Shown: positions 53,252 through 61,971, counted from the stretch's first letter. The stretch is DNA of 64,000 bases from Hyphomicrobiales bacterium (GCA_900473685.1 UCNE01000026.1:56233-120232); one strand, 5' to 3'. Numbers and translations: made by a program. The notes: generated by a model from the letters alone, not told the origin.

Positions 53252-54424
53252 TCAGCCTATCGATGCGGCAGCGATTGCCGCTTCGATATCGCTCCAGAGG
53301 GCCTCCGTTCCCTCCAGGCCGACATGGAGCCGTACCGACCGCGGGCTGATGCCGAAGGCGACCGCGGAATTGGGTTGTGCTTTTTGCGAAAGGACGACTT
53401 CGCCCGGGACGATCAGGCTTTCGTGGCCACCCCAGCTGACACCGAGCTTGAACAGATCGAGGTGATCCGAGAAGGTTCTGATATTGATGCCTTCCTTGAA
53501 AATGAACGAGAACAGGCCGGATGTGCCCTTGAGGCCCGGCGGCAGATGATTGGCTAGGCCGGGATAGCAGACGGTCTCGACCGCATCATGGGCCTGCAGA
53601 CGCTTGGTGATCTCGACGGTCGATTGCTCATGCGCCTTCATGCGGATCGGCAGCGTGCGCATGCCGCGGATCAGTAGCCAGGCATCGAACGGTGACAGCT
53701 TGCCGCCGAGATAGGGATAGGCCTCCGAGCGGATGCGGCCGATCAGATCTTTTGAACCGGCGACGACGCCTGCGACGACGTCGCTATGGCCGCCGAGATA
53801 TTTCGAGGCGGAATGAATGACCAGATCGACGCCGAGCGAAATCGGCTGCTGGAAGACCGGGCTTGCCCAGCTGTTGTCGATGGCGCTGATAATGCCATGG
53901 CTCTTGGCCAGCGCAGCCAGTGCTGCGACGTCGTGGGTCTGCATCACCCAGCTTGTCGGGCTTTCGAGATAAAGAAACTTCGCACCGGGCAGCGCCTTGG
54001 CGACCTCTTCTTCGTCGCGGCCATCGACATAGGTAACCTCGATGCCCATGCGCGTGAAGAACGTGCCGAACAGGCGGTAGGCATCGGGATAGAGATGCTT
54101 GACCGCAACGATGCGGTCGCCCGGTTGGACGAAAGACAGAACCGTCGATGAAATCGCCGACATGCCGCTGGCAAAGCCGATGGCGTCTTCAGCGCCTTCG
54201 AGTTTCGCCAGCATCTCCTCGAAGATCCGCACGGTGGGGTTCAGGCCGCGCGTATAGATCGGCCGGACCTTTTCGCCGCGATACGAGGCGACCATGTCGT
54301 CATAATCGGTGAAGGTGAACAGCGACGTCTGCACGATCGGCGGCACAACGGCGTCATAGGCATTGCTCACGTCATGGGTGACGATGAGAGCGGCGTCTTC
54401 GAACGGATCAAACCCGTTGCTCAT
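53252..54424 (-). CDS. Cys/Met-metabolism PLP enzyme (cystathionine gamma-synthase / beta-lyase family)
   Basis: 390 residues of the trans-sulfuration PLP family. Y-T-R-G-L-N-P-T near 59 and G-F-A-S-G-M-S-A-I-S near 83 bind the cofactor phosphate, D-N-S-W-A-S lies before the Schiff-base lysine K208 in S-A-S-K-Y-L-G-G-H-S-D. Family members cleave or form C-S bonds at the beta or gamma carbon. W-A-S-P in place of the usual T-(F/W)-A-T-P is seen in cystathionine beta-lyases. It overlaps the GntR gene by 4 nt and precedes a transporter, so it likely acts on the imported compound rather than in methionine synthesis. Confidence 0.88.
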   Translation of the reverse strand: MSNGFDPFEDAALIVTHDVSNAYDAVVPPIVQTSLFTFTDYDDMVASYRGEKVRPIYTRGLNPTVRIFEEMLAKLEGAEDAIGFASGMSAISSTVLSFVQPGDRIVAVKHLYPDAYRLFGTFFTRMGIEVTYVDGRDEEEVAKALPGAKFLYLESPTSWVMQTHDVAALAALAKSHGIISAIDNSWASPVFQQPISLGVDLVIHSASKYLGGHSDVVAGVVAGSKDLIGRIRSEAYPYLGGKLSPFDAWLLIRGMRTLPIRMKAHEQSTVEITKRLQAHDAVETVCYPGLANHLPPGLKGTSGLFSFIFKEGINIRTFSDHLDLFKLGVSWGGHESLIVPGEVVLSQKAQPNSAVAFGISPRSVRLHVGLEGTEALWSDIEAAIAAASIG

Positions 54425-55140
54425 TTGGACATTTCCTTGATGTCTTCCTCGACGATAGCGAGGATTTTCAGTGTTTCAGCGCGCGCGGCTTCGGGGTCCT
54501 GCGCTGCGATGGCGTTGAAGAGGGTGCGGTGGAACGGAAAGGAGCGGCGGGCGAAATCCAGCCGGTCGAATGGCCATTCCCAGAAGCGCTCGAAGGCGCC
54601 GCGCATCTGTTCGAGCAGCTGCTTGAACAGCGGATTGTGGGTGGCGTCGTAGATGGCGAGGTGGAAGGCCAGGTCTTCCGGGCCGGATGTGCCCTTGGAC
54701 AGGTGCACCCGCTCCATCTCGTTCAGTTTTTCTTCGATCATCCGCACGTCTTCCGGCGTCCGGACGCGGGCTGCGACCATGCCAGCTTCCGCCTCGATAC
54801 CCCGGCGCACTTCCAGCGTCATCAACAGCACGTCGCGCAGATGCGTCGTTTCCAACGATAGCGGCATGTGGATGGTGCTGCCGGAGATCGGCTTGAGCAG
54901 ATAGGTACCGCTGCCCTTGCGGGCCTCGACGACACCGAGCGCCTGAAAATGGCGGATGACTTCGCGGATGGTCGAGCGGCCGACGGCAAGAGCGCTCATC
55001 AGCTCCCGCTCGGCCGGAAGACGGTCGCCAGGAACGAGGCTGGAGCGCTGGATGTAGTCGGCAAGCGCTGCCGTTACCTGCTGCGCCCGGTCGGCCGGGG
55101 GCAGGGGGGCGAGCTCCGCTCTTGCATCCTTGTGCTTCAT
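54421..55140 (-). CDS. GntR-family regulator, FadR subfamily
   Basis: 239 residues: winged helix with G-D-R-L-P-A-E-R-E-L-M-S-A-L-A-V-G-R-S-T-I near 40-60 and an all-helical FCD ligand domain (H-L-A-I-Y-D-A-T-H-N near 160). ATG 55140 has G-G-A-A-A-G upstream; the longer frame begins at 55194 and lacks a good site. First gene of the ABC operon and coupled to the PLP gene, so it is the probable local repressor. A FadR-like half-perfect site T-T-G-G-T-C-T-G-A-C lies 30 bp upstream. Confidence 0.9.
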   Translation of the reverse strand: MKHKDARAELAPLPPADRAQQVTAALADYIQRSSLVPGDRLPAERELMSALAVGRSTIREVIRHFQALGVVEARKGSGTYLLKPISGSTIHMPLSLETTHLRDVLLMTLEVRRGIEAEAGMVAARVRTPEDVRMIEEKLNEMERVHLSKGTSGPEDLAFHLAIYDATHNPLFKQLLEQMRGAFERFWEWPFDRLDFARRSFPFHRTLFNAIAAQDPEAARAETLKILAIVEEDIKEMSK

Positions 55141-55166
55141 CGTCGGCTTTCCAGTTGAAACCAGAA

Positions 55167-55178
55167 TTGGTCTGACAT
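55167..55178. promoter_or_regulatory. Candidate GntR/FadR-type operator
   Basis: T-T-G-G-T-C-T-G-A-C-A-T matches the T-G-G-T-C-n-G-A-C-C-A pattern of FadR-type operators except for one base in the right arm. It lies 27-38 bp upstream of the GntR start, where a repressor would cover the promoter. Confidence 0.45.
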
Positions 55179-55362
55179 CTGAGCAATAATGCAAATCACT
55201 GCGCTGCCGTCAAGCGTGTTTATTAGTGACCGGATAAATGCGCTCGTGCGGAAATGGGGACGCAATCGGACAGACGGCTGGCCGGACAGGGTGACAATCA
55301 ACAGTGATATTGCGATGGTCTTGTCGCCCGCGACGCTGATGGGCAGTCACGTTACCATTCGT

Positions 55363-56373
55363 TCAGGGAATGTCTTGAGACACTGGTGCTGAGAAATCGG
55401 AAAGGCCGGCCGGATAGGTCCGGCCACTCAGAGGAACCGCTTCGATTGCCGCGATCAACCGATCGACCAGCAGATTTTCCGCGCGGCTGCCGCGTGCGAA
55501 CCGCCGGGTGACCAGGTAGACGTCTGCCGCAGGCGGGTTCTCATAAGGCGGTAGTTGCCAGAGCTGCCGCGCCTCGATATCGGCCGCAACGACATGGATC
55601 GGCAGGGGGCCGAAGCCGAAGCCGACCTTGATCAGCCGCTTGACCTCTTCAAGATTGGTGAAGAGACCCAGCACCTGGCCGCTGAAGTTTTCCCGCTGCC
55701 GCAGGCGCGCGACCGGTGCGAGCGCGCCGCCGAGATGGTCGGTCTTGAATGACACATAATCCAGTGCTGCAAGATCGGCGGTCTCTGTCCCGCGTTTGCC
55801 GAACAGCGGGTGGCCGGGCGCACAGAAAAAGCCGAAATGTTCTCGATAAAGCACCGTATAGTCCAGTTCCGGGTGCTTTTCGTGGGCCAAACAGATGCCA
55901 AGGCAGGCCTCTCCGGACAGAACATTGTCGATCACAGTCTGGCTGGCAGATACCGTGGTCGAAAAACTGACGCGCGGAAAGGTCTTGTGAAAATCGGCTA
56001 GAAAGCGATCAAGGAACGGGCATTCGATATGGCTGGCAAAGGCCATTTCGACATGGCCGGTGACCAGGTCCGGATCATCCTTGACGAGATCAGGCAGGCC
56101 GCTGACGATATTGAACATGGTCTGGCATTCGGCATAAAGCCGCGCTCCGGCCGGTGTCGTGCGGAAATGGTTCGACGAGCGGTCGATTAGGCGGCAGGCC
56201 ATATGCTCTTCGAGGCGGCGGAGCGCATTGCTGATGGTCGGCTGCTTCAACGACAAGCGGTTGCCGGCGGCCGTCAGGCTTTTTTCCTCGACGATCACAG
56301 TAAAGGTCCGCAGAAGGTTCCAGTCGATCTCCCAGACGAAGCGGCGTCTCGGGCTGAGCATGGGCAGCCTCAT
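55363..56373 (-). CDS. LysR-family regulator
   Basis: 336 residues (or 332 from ATG 56361). The winged helix has L-L-R-T-F-T-V-I-V-E-E-K-S-L-T-A-A and Q-P-T-I-S-N-A-L-R-R-L-E; a substrate-binding domain follows. It is divergent from the dimethylformamidase-like operon with about 95 bp between. The perfect repeat C-A-T-T-C-A n5 T-G-A-A-T-G at 56371-56387 covers its own start and contains a T-n11-A centre, as expected for LysR self-control. Likely activator of the rightward operon. Confidence 0.88.
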   Translation of the reverse strand: MRLPMLSPRRRFVWEIDWNLLRTFTVIVEEKSLTAAGNRLSLKQPTISNALRRLEEHMACRLIDRSSNHFRTTPAGARLYAECQTMFNIVSGLPDLVKDDPDLVTGHVEMAFASHIECPFLDRFLADFHKTFPRVSFSTTVSASQTVIDNVLSGEACLGICLAHEKHPELDYTVLYREHFGFFCAPGHPLFGKRGTETADLAALDYVSFKTDHLGGALAPVARLRQRENFSGQVLGLFTNLEEVKRLIKVGFGFGPLPIHVVAADIEARQLWQLPPYENPPAADVYLVTRRFARGSRAENLLVDRLIAAIEAVPLSGRTYPAGLSDFSAPVSQDIP

Positions 56374-56387
56374 TCATTTGGTGAATG
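56371..56387. promoter_or_regulatory. LysR-type T-n11-A inverted repeat
   Basis: C-A-T-T-C-A (56371-56376), 5 nt and T-G-A-A-T-G (56382-56387) make a perfect 17-bp palindrome containing T-n11-A. It lies at the lysR start and about 80 bp before the start of the divergent gene. Confidence 0.5.
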
Positions 56388-56468
56388 CTGGTCCTTCATC
56401 TAATGTATTTGTCGGGCCAAGTCCATTGTGGTTTGATCATCGTCACCGGAGACCCAGCGAGGCGTGAC

Positions 56469-58106
56469 GTGACCGATACTACCCAAATTTTCCCCGATTT
56501 CGGATTGACCGCCGAGCAACGGCATCAGGCAGTGCGCGGTCACTATTACGAATACCCGGGCATGGACGGCGAGCGCGGCGAAATCTGGTGTTACACGCGC
56601 GCTTACGCCTATGCGCCCGGTGCGATTGTGGACCTGCATATCAGTTCGACGGCGTCTTCCTGCCGGCTGGAAATCACGCGCGATGGCGCGGTCGATACAA
56701 GCGTTTATGGCACCGACGATATCGCCACGGTCTGGCAGGAAACGCCTGATCAGGTCTCCGTGCTCGGCTGCGGCTGGGAACCGACCTTTGCTTTCCAGGT
56801 TCACGACAGCTGGCCATCTGGCGCCTACCGTATCACGCTGACGGCTGAGGGGCGTAACGGCAAGCCGATCCAGTGTCATCACATGATCATCGTCCTGCCA
56901 AAACCGGGTCCAAAACCTGGCCGGATCCTGCAGGTTGCCGCCACCGGCACCTGGACGGCTTACAACACCTGGGGCGGATCGAACCATTATCAGGGCATTA
57001 CCGGCCCCAACCGCGACAAGTATGCAACCACTGTCAGCATCGAGCGGCCGCTTTGCCGTGGCTTCGTGGTGCTGCCGCCGGATGCGCCCCGTGTGCCGCT
57101 GGAAGTGAGCCTGCCGCCGGGTACCATTCCGCGTTATCCGCATATGGAATGGGCCTTTGCCAATGGTTATTCGAAGAAATACACCTCGTCCGGCTGGGCG
57201 AGCTATGACAGCCAGTTCTTCCGTTGGGCGGAACGCCAGGGCTATGGCGTCGATCTCGCCAGCCAGCATGAATTGCACAACAATCCCGATATTCTGAAGG
57301 ACTACGATTGCGTCGTCTTCGTTGGCCATGACGAATACTGGACCTGGGAAATGCGCGATGCCGTTGATGCCTATGTCGATCAGGGCGGGCATGTCGCGCG
57401 GTTTGCCGGCAATTTCATGTGGCAGACGCGGCTTGAGGACGAAGGCCAGCGGCAGGTCTGCTACAAGTATGTCGCGCGCAAGGAAGACCCGGCCTATCAG
57501 GGCGGCGACGTCACGCGCGCCACCAATTCCTGGGAAGCGCCGGAAATCGGCCGCCCCGGCGCGCTGACCTTCGGGCTCAATGCCACCAATGGCGTCTATT
57601 CCGGCTGGGGCGGCTGCGCGCCGCGTGGCGTGCGCGGGTTTCCGATCTACCGGCCGCGCCACTGGGCCTTTGCCGGAACCGGCCTGTTCTATGGTGACCT
57701 CTTGGGTGCCGACAGTCATATCTACGGCTACGAGGTCGATGGTCTCGCTTACGAAATCCGCTACGGCCTGCCGTACCCGACCGCCGACAGTGGCGCGCCC
57801 GAAGGGCTGGAAATCCTTGCACTCGGAATGGCGAGCCAAGTCGAGGAGAGTGATATTTTAACGCGCGAAGACCTGTTCTTTGGTGATGAGGACGGCCGTT
57901 TCATCGCCGAGACGCTGTATGGCGAAGCCTCCGACGAAAACATGGAAAAAGTCCGGTACAGCAACGGCATGATCGTCAATTTCAAGCGCGGCAAGGGCGA
58001 GGTTTTCCACGCCGGAACCTGCGAATGGGTGGCGGGCCTGCTGCGCAAGGACGCCATGGTCGAACGTGTCACCGAAAACGTTCTCAACCGCTATCTCAAC
58101 CGATAA
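56469..58106 (+). CDS. N,N-dimethylformamidase beta-subunit-like protein
   Basis: 545 residues. The C-terminal two thirds resemble the large subunit of N,N-dimethylformamidase: T-W-T-A-Y-N-T-W-G-G-S-N (about 160-171), V-D-L-A-S-Q-H-E-L-H and F-V-G-H-D-E-Y-W-T. In the studied enzyme Tyr, His and Glu bind one iron, and Tyr and His/Glu residues stand in similar motifs here. The N-terminal part is a beta-rich domain. No small alpha subunit gene is present. GTG 56469 has G-A-G-G upstream; no nearby ATG fits as well. First gene of a five-gene operon with aminotransferase, BKACE, GNAT and deacetylase. An amide or formamide substrate is likely. Confidence 0.8.
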   Translation: MTDTTQIFPDFGLTAEQRHQAVRGHYYEYPGMDGERGEIWCYTRAYAYAPGAIVDLHISSTASSCRLEITRDGAVDTSVYGTDDIATVWQETPDQVSVLGCGWEPTFAFQVHDSWPSGAYRITLTAEGRNGKPIQCHHMIIVLPKPGPKPGRILQVAATGTWTAYNTWGGSNHYQGITGPNRDKYATTVSIERPLCRGFVVLPPDAPRVPLEVSLPPGTIPRYPHMEWAFANGYSKKYTSSGWASYDSQFFRWAERQGYGVDLASQHELHNNPDILKDYDCVVFVGHDEYWTWEMRDAVDAYVDQGGHVARFAGNFMWQTRLEDEGQRQVCYKYVARKEDPAYQGGDVTRATNSWEAPEIGRPGALTFGLNATNGVYSGWGGCAPRGVRGFPIYRPRHWAFAGTGLFYGDLLGADSHIYGYEVDGLAYEIRYGLPYPTADSGAPEGLEILALGMASQVEESDILTREDLFFGDEDGRFIAETLYGEASDENMEKVRYSNGMIVNFKRGKGEVFHAGTCEWVAGLLRKDAMVERVTENVLNRYLNR

Positions 58107-58125
58107 TTCATCAGAGCAAAGCATC

Positions 58126-59490
58126 ATGAACATCCAAGCCAATGAGCGGCCCGCATCCCATCTCTTCTACGTGACACGCCTGCGCCGGCCGCTAGTCGAC
58201 CGCGCCGAGGGTATTTATTTCTGGACTGAGGACAGGCGCCGTTTCATCGACGGATCGAGCGGGCCGATGGTCAGCAATATCGGTCATGGCAACCGCCATG
58301 TCATTGAAGCGATGAAGCGGCAGATGGAGAAGGTGAGCTTCGCCTACCGCCTGCATTTCGAAAACGAACCGGCCGAGGAACTGGCCCGGCGGCTGGCGGG
58401 AAAAATGCCCGGGGATGTCGACCGCATCTTCTTCGTTTCCGGTGGCTCGGAAGCGGTGGAATCGGCGATCAAGCTGGCGCGGCAATGGGCTGTTGCGACC
58501 AACCAGCCAAAGCGCTGGAAGGTCATCTGCCGGTTCCCGTCCTATCACGGCGGCACGATGGGTGCGCTTGGCGTTACCGGTGACCTGGCCCTGACGGAAA
58601 CCTTTGCGCCGCAGATCCAGCCAATGCCGGCCATCCCCGCACCAACAGCTTATCGCGACCGCGACAACCTGACGATGGAACAGCGCGGCCTGCGCTATGC
58701 CGACATGCTGGAGGAGAAAATCCTGTCCGAAGGCCCTGAAAGCGTCGTTGCCTTCATCATGGAGCCGATTGGCGGCGCGGCAACGGCGGCACTGGTTGCG
58801 CCTGATAGCTATTTTGCCCGCATCCGCGAAATCTGCGACAAATACGGCATCCTTTTGATCCATGACGAGGTGATGAGCGGTGCCGCGCGCACCGGCAAAT
58901 ATCTCGGTGGCGATCACTGGAACTGCAAGCCGGATATCATCACGCTGTCGAAGGGCATCGGCTCCGGCTATGCCGCGCTCGGCGCCATGGCAGCGTCGGC
59001 AAGGCTGGTCAAGCCGGTGCTCGATATGGGCGGCTTCCAGCATGGTTATACTTATGCCGGTAATCCGCTCGCCTGCGCGGCGGGACTTGCGGTACTTGAG
59101 GAAATGGAACGGCTTGGTGTCGAAACGAATGCCGCTGATATGGGCGACCTGCTGAAATCCGAGCTGGAAGGGCTTGCCAAACGCTTTCCGTTTATTGCTG
59201 GCGTGCGTGGCAAGGGTCTATTGATCGGCGCCGATCTCGTCGCTGATCCCGTCACTTTCAAGTCCTTTCCGAAGACGCAGGCGACCAACCAGCGGCTGCT
59301 GGATATCGCCTATGACAAGGGCCTCATCCTCTATTCCCGCCGGATCCGCGGCGATGGCTACGAGGCTGACAATCTGATCCTGGCGCCGCCGCTGATCATT
59401 ACGGCTCAGGAAATCGGTGAAATGGTCTCGATCCTTGGCGACAGTTTTGAGCAGCTGGCGCGTGAGCTTGATCTCCCGGTCAATGGCTGA
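58126..59490 (+). CDS. Class III (omega) aminotransferase
   Basis: 454 residues, PLP fold-type I. S-G-G-S-E-A-V-E-S-A-I-K-L-A-R near 105-119 binds the cofactor phosphate, H-D-E-V-M-S-G pairs with its ring, and K276 in L-S-K-G-I-G-S-G-Y is the Schiff-base lysine. Class III members move terminal amino groups of diamines, omega-amino acids or beta-alanine. It starts 19 nt after the dimethylformamidase-like gene and ends 10 nt before BKACE. With a polyamine-type deacetylase in the operon, a diamine or amino acid from it is the likely substrate. Confidence 0.92.
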   Translation: MNIQANERPASHLFYVTRLRRPLVDRAEGIYFWTEDRRRFIDGSSGPMVSNIGHGNRHVIEAMKRQMEKVSFAYRLHFENEPAEELARRLAGKMPGDVDRIFFVSGGSEAVESAIKLARQWAVATNQPKRWKVICRFPSYHGGTMGALGVTGDLALTETFAPQIQPMPAIPAPTAYRDRDNLTMEQRGLRYADMLEEKILSEGPESVVAFIMEPIGGAATAALVAPDSYFARIREICDKYGILLIHDEVMSGAARTGKYLGGDHWNCKPDIITLSKGIGSGYAALGAMAASARLVKPVLDMGGFQHGYTYAGNPLACAAGLAVLEEMERLGVETNAADMGDLLKSELEGLAKRFPFIAGVRGKGLLIGADLVADPVTFKSFPKTQATNQRLLDIAYDKGLILYSRRIRGDGYEADNLILAPPLIITAQEIGEMVSILGDSFEQLARELDLPVNG

Positions 59491-59500
59491 GAACGGGACC

Positions 59501-60430
59501 ATGAAGAACAAAGTCATCATCACCTGCGCCGTCACGGGCTCCGTGCATACACCGTCGATGAGCCCGTATCTGCCGGTGACGCCGGACCAGATCGCCGAAC
59601 AGGCGATTGCCGCGGCCGAGGCAGGCGCCTCGATCCTGCATCTGCATGCCCGCAATCCCGCCGATGGGCGGCCGACTGCCGATCCCGCGGTGTTCATGCA
59701 ATTCCTGCCGCGCATTAAACAGGCAACCGATGCCGTCATCAATATCTCGACCGGCGGCAGTTCGCTGATGACGCTGGACGAGCGGCTGGCGGCTTCGCTG
59801 CAGGCGCAGCCGGAAATGTGCTCGCTCAATATGGGTTCGATGAATTTCGGTATCTTTCCGCTCGCCAAGCCCGGCATGGAATGGCAGCACGACTGGGAAC
59901 CGCAGCTCCTGGAAGCGACGCGCGGCACGATCTTCAAGAATACGTTTGCCGATATCGAGGATATTCTCAAACGGCTGGGCGAGGGGTGTGGCACCCGGTT
60001 TGAATTTGAATGCTATGATGTTGGCCACCTCTATTCGCTGAAGCATTTTTACGATCGCGGCCTGGTGAAAGGCCCGCTGTTCATCCAGTTCGTGCTTGGT
60101 ATCCTAGGCGGTATCGGTGCTGATCCCGACAATCTTAGCCATATGAAGCGTATTGCCGACAAGTTGTTTGGCAGCGATTATCGCTTCTCGGTGCTGGCGG
60201 CGGGCCGCCAGCAGATGCCATTGATTACCATGGGAGCTGCAATGGGCGGCAATGTTCGCGTCGGGCTGGAAGACAGCCTTTATCTCGGGCGGGGAGAACT
60301 CGCCACATCCAATGCCGATCAGGTGAGCCGCATTCGCACCATTCTGGAAGCCCTGTCGCTGGAGGTCGCGACGCCCGACGAGGCGCGCACCATGCTGGCG
60401 CTCAAGGGCGGCGATCGGGTGGGTTTCTGA
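59501..60430 (+). CDS. BKACE (DUF849) 3-keto acid cleavage enzyme
   Basis: 309-residue TIM barrel of the beta-keto acid cleavage family. The zinc ligands H47 and H49 are in L-H-L-H-A-R-N-P; N-I-S-T-G-G and E-C-Y-D-V-G-H-L are further signature parts. BKACE enzymes react a beta-keto acid with acetyl-CoA to give acetoacetate and a new CoA ester; the founding member Kce acts on 3-keto-5-aminohexanoate in lysine fermentation. ATG 59501 has G-A-G-A-A-C-G-G-G-A upstream; ATG 59483 is in frame and overlaps the gene before. The GNAT start overlaps its stop by one base. Confidence 0.92.
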   Translation: MKNKVIITCAVTGSVHTPSMSPYLPVTPDQIAEQAIAAAEAGASILHLHARNPADGRPTADPAVFMQFLPRIKQATDAVINISTGGSSLMTLDERLAASLQAQPEMCSLNMGSMNFGIFPLAKPGMEWQHDWEPQLLEATRGTIFKNTFADIEDILKRLGEGCGTRFEFECYDVGHLYSLKHFYDRGLVKGPLFIQFVLGILGGIGADPDNLSHMKRIADKLFGSDYRFSVLAAGRQQMPLITMGAAMGGNVRVGLEDSLYLGRGELATSNADQVSRIRTILEALSLEVATPDEARTMLALKGGDRVGF

Positions 60431-60942
60431 TGGTTGATATTTCGAACCAGTCCCTGGCAATTCGTGTCGCAACGGCTGAAGATGTGGATCTCATCCATGC
60501 CGGTCTGATGATCATCGCCAAGCATCTCGGGGAAGAAGGAAAGATGCGGTCAACGCCGGACGATATTCGCCGGCACGGGTTCGGCAAGGAGCCTGCCTTC
60601 ACTGTCCTGATCGCAGAAGCTGGTGCAGAATTCGCCGGCATGTCCTTGTTCTTTCAAAGCTTCTCCACATGGCGGGGCGAGAAGGGGGCTTATATCCAGG
60701 ATATCGCTGTTGAAGAGCGGTTCCGGGGGGCGGGTATCGGCGTGGCTCTGCTGCGGCATACAGCGGCACATGTTCGCGCCAGTGGCGGCACCTATCTGCG
60801 CCTGTCGGTCGACGCGAAAAACGTTTCGGCACAGCATTTTTACAAACGGATGGGGCTTTCTTGGTCCGAGCAGGAACAGATTCACGCGGCCTATGGCGAG
60901 ACGTTCGAAGCGCTTGCCGGGCAGCATGAAGGTGGGGTTTGA
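60430..60942 (+). CDS. GNAT-family N-acetyltransferase
   Basis: 170 residues with the acetyl-CoA loop R-F-R-G-A-G-I-G near 98-105, preceded by Y-I-Q-D-I-A-V and followed by R-L-S-V-D-A-K-N-V-S-A-Q-H-F-Y-K-R-M-G, all typical of the fold. It overlaps BKACE by one base (TGATG). The position between BKACE and a deacetylase of the acetylpolyamine type suggests an amine or amino-acid substrate, possibly for protection during the pathway. Cytoplasmic. Confidence 0.9.
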   Translation: MVDISNQSLAIRVATAEDVDLIHAGLMIIAKHLGEEGKMRSTPDDIRRHGFGKEPAFTVLIAEAGAEFAGMSLFFQSFSTWRGEKGAYIQDIAVEERFRGAGIGVALLRHTAAHVRASGGTYLRLSVDAKNVSAQHFYKRMGLSWSEQEQIHAAYGETFEALAGQHEGGV

Positions 60943-60951
60943 GGAATAAGC

Positions 60952-61971
60952 ATGAAGACCTTCTACGCTGAAGAACAGGCGAAGCACGATCCGAAAATGT
61001 TCCTCTCCAGCGGTGCGCCGCAGCCTAACCCGGAAAAGCCGGAGCGGATCGCGCGCCTGCTTGACGGCGCAAAAGCCGCCGGGTCCGAGATCATCCGCCC
61101 GCGAGACCATGGCCTGAAACCGATTGCTGCGGTTCACACGCCGGAATATCTCGAGTTCCTGCAGAATATCTTTCTCCGTTGGCAGCGGATCGAAGGTGCT
61201 TCGGAGGAGGTGATCCCGAATATTCATCCGCTGGCGCGGACCGGCCGTTATCCGGCCTCGGCTGTCGGCCAGGCCGGTTACCATATGGCGGATACGGCGT
61301 GCCCGATTTCTGCCGATACCTGGGGCAGCGCCTGCTGGAGTGCCTGGAGCGCCGTCGAAGCGGCGGAAGCGGTTCTGGCCGGTGCACGCCATACCTATGC
61401 ACTCTGCCGCCCGCCGGGCCATCACGCCTTTGCCGATGTCGCTGGCGGGTTCTGCTTCCTCAACAATTCGGCGATTGCCGCGCAGCATCTGCTCCAGTCG
61501 TCGAAACGCGTCGCCATCCTCGATGTCGATCTGCACCACGGCAATGGTACGCAAGGCATTTTCTACGGCCGCAGCGATGTGCTGACGGTGTCATTGCATG
61601 CCGATCCAGTCCGCTTCTATCCCTTTTTCTGGGGCAATGCCGATGAGCGCGGTGAAGGCCTGGGGCTCGGCTACAACTACAATCTGCCGCTGCCGCGCAA
61701 GACCGCCGACGCCGGATTTCTCGAAGCTCTGGACGCAGCCAACCGCCGCATCGAAGCTTATGCGCCGGATGCGCTAGTCGTCGCGCTCGGCCTCGACGCC
61801 TTCGAAGGCGATCCCTTTGGTGGACTATCCGTCTCGACGCCGGGCTTTGCCCGCATCGCCGAATCCATCAGCAGCCTCGGCCTGCCGACCGTCATCGTCC
61901 AGGAAGGTGGCTATCTCTGCGACGAACTCGGCGCCAATCTGACATCGTTTCTGACTGGGTTTGCGCGTTGA
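60952..61971 (+). CDS. Histone-deacetylase-like acetylpolyamine amidohydrolase
   Basis: 339-residue arginase/deacetylase-fold zinc enzyme. The active-site pair H157-H158 is in P-P-G-H-H-A, the zinc ligands are D193 and H195 in D-V-D-L-H-H-G-N-G plus D282 in G-L-D-A-F-E-G-D-P. P-N-P-E-K-P-E-R near 25-32 is also usual. Bacterial homologues release acetate from acetylated polyamines (AphA/APAH). It starts 9 nt after the GNAT gene and ends the operon. It would open the pathway by deacylating an imported amine. Confidence 0.92.
   Translation: MKTFYAEEQAKHDPKMFLSSGAPQPNPEKPERIARLLDGAKAAGSEIIRPRDHGLKPIAAVHTPEYLEFLQNIFLRWQRIEGASEEVIPNIHPLARTGRYPASAVGQAGYHMADTACPISADTWGSACWSAWSAVEAAEAVLAGARHTYALCRPPGHHAFADVAGGFCFLNNSAIAAQHLLQSSKRVAILDVDLHHGNGTQGIFYGRSDVLTVSLHADPVRFYPFFWGNADERGEGLGLGYNYNLPLPRKTADAGFLEALDAANRRIEAYAPDALVVALGLDAFEGDPFGGLSVSTPGFARIAESISSLGLPTVIVQEGGYLCDELGANLTSFLTGFAR

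Noticed and set aside
55189..55392. 67-residue plus frame in the gap between gntR and lysR
   Set aside because: No ribosome site, no similarity, and it crosses the end of lysR.
56400..57839. 479-residue minus-strand frame opposite the dimethylformamidase-like gene
   Set aside because: Antisense shadow without motifs; the plus frame has family motifs and an operon context.
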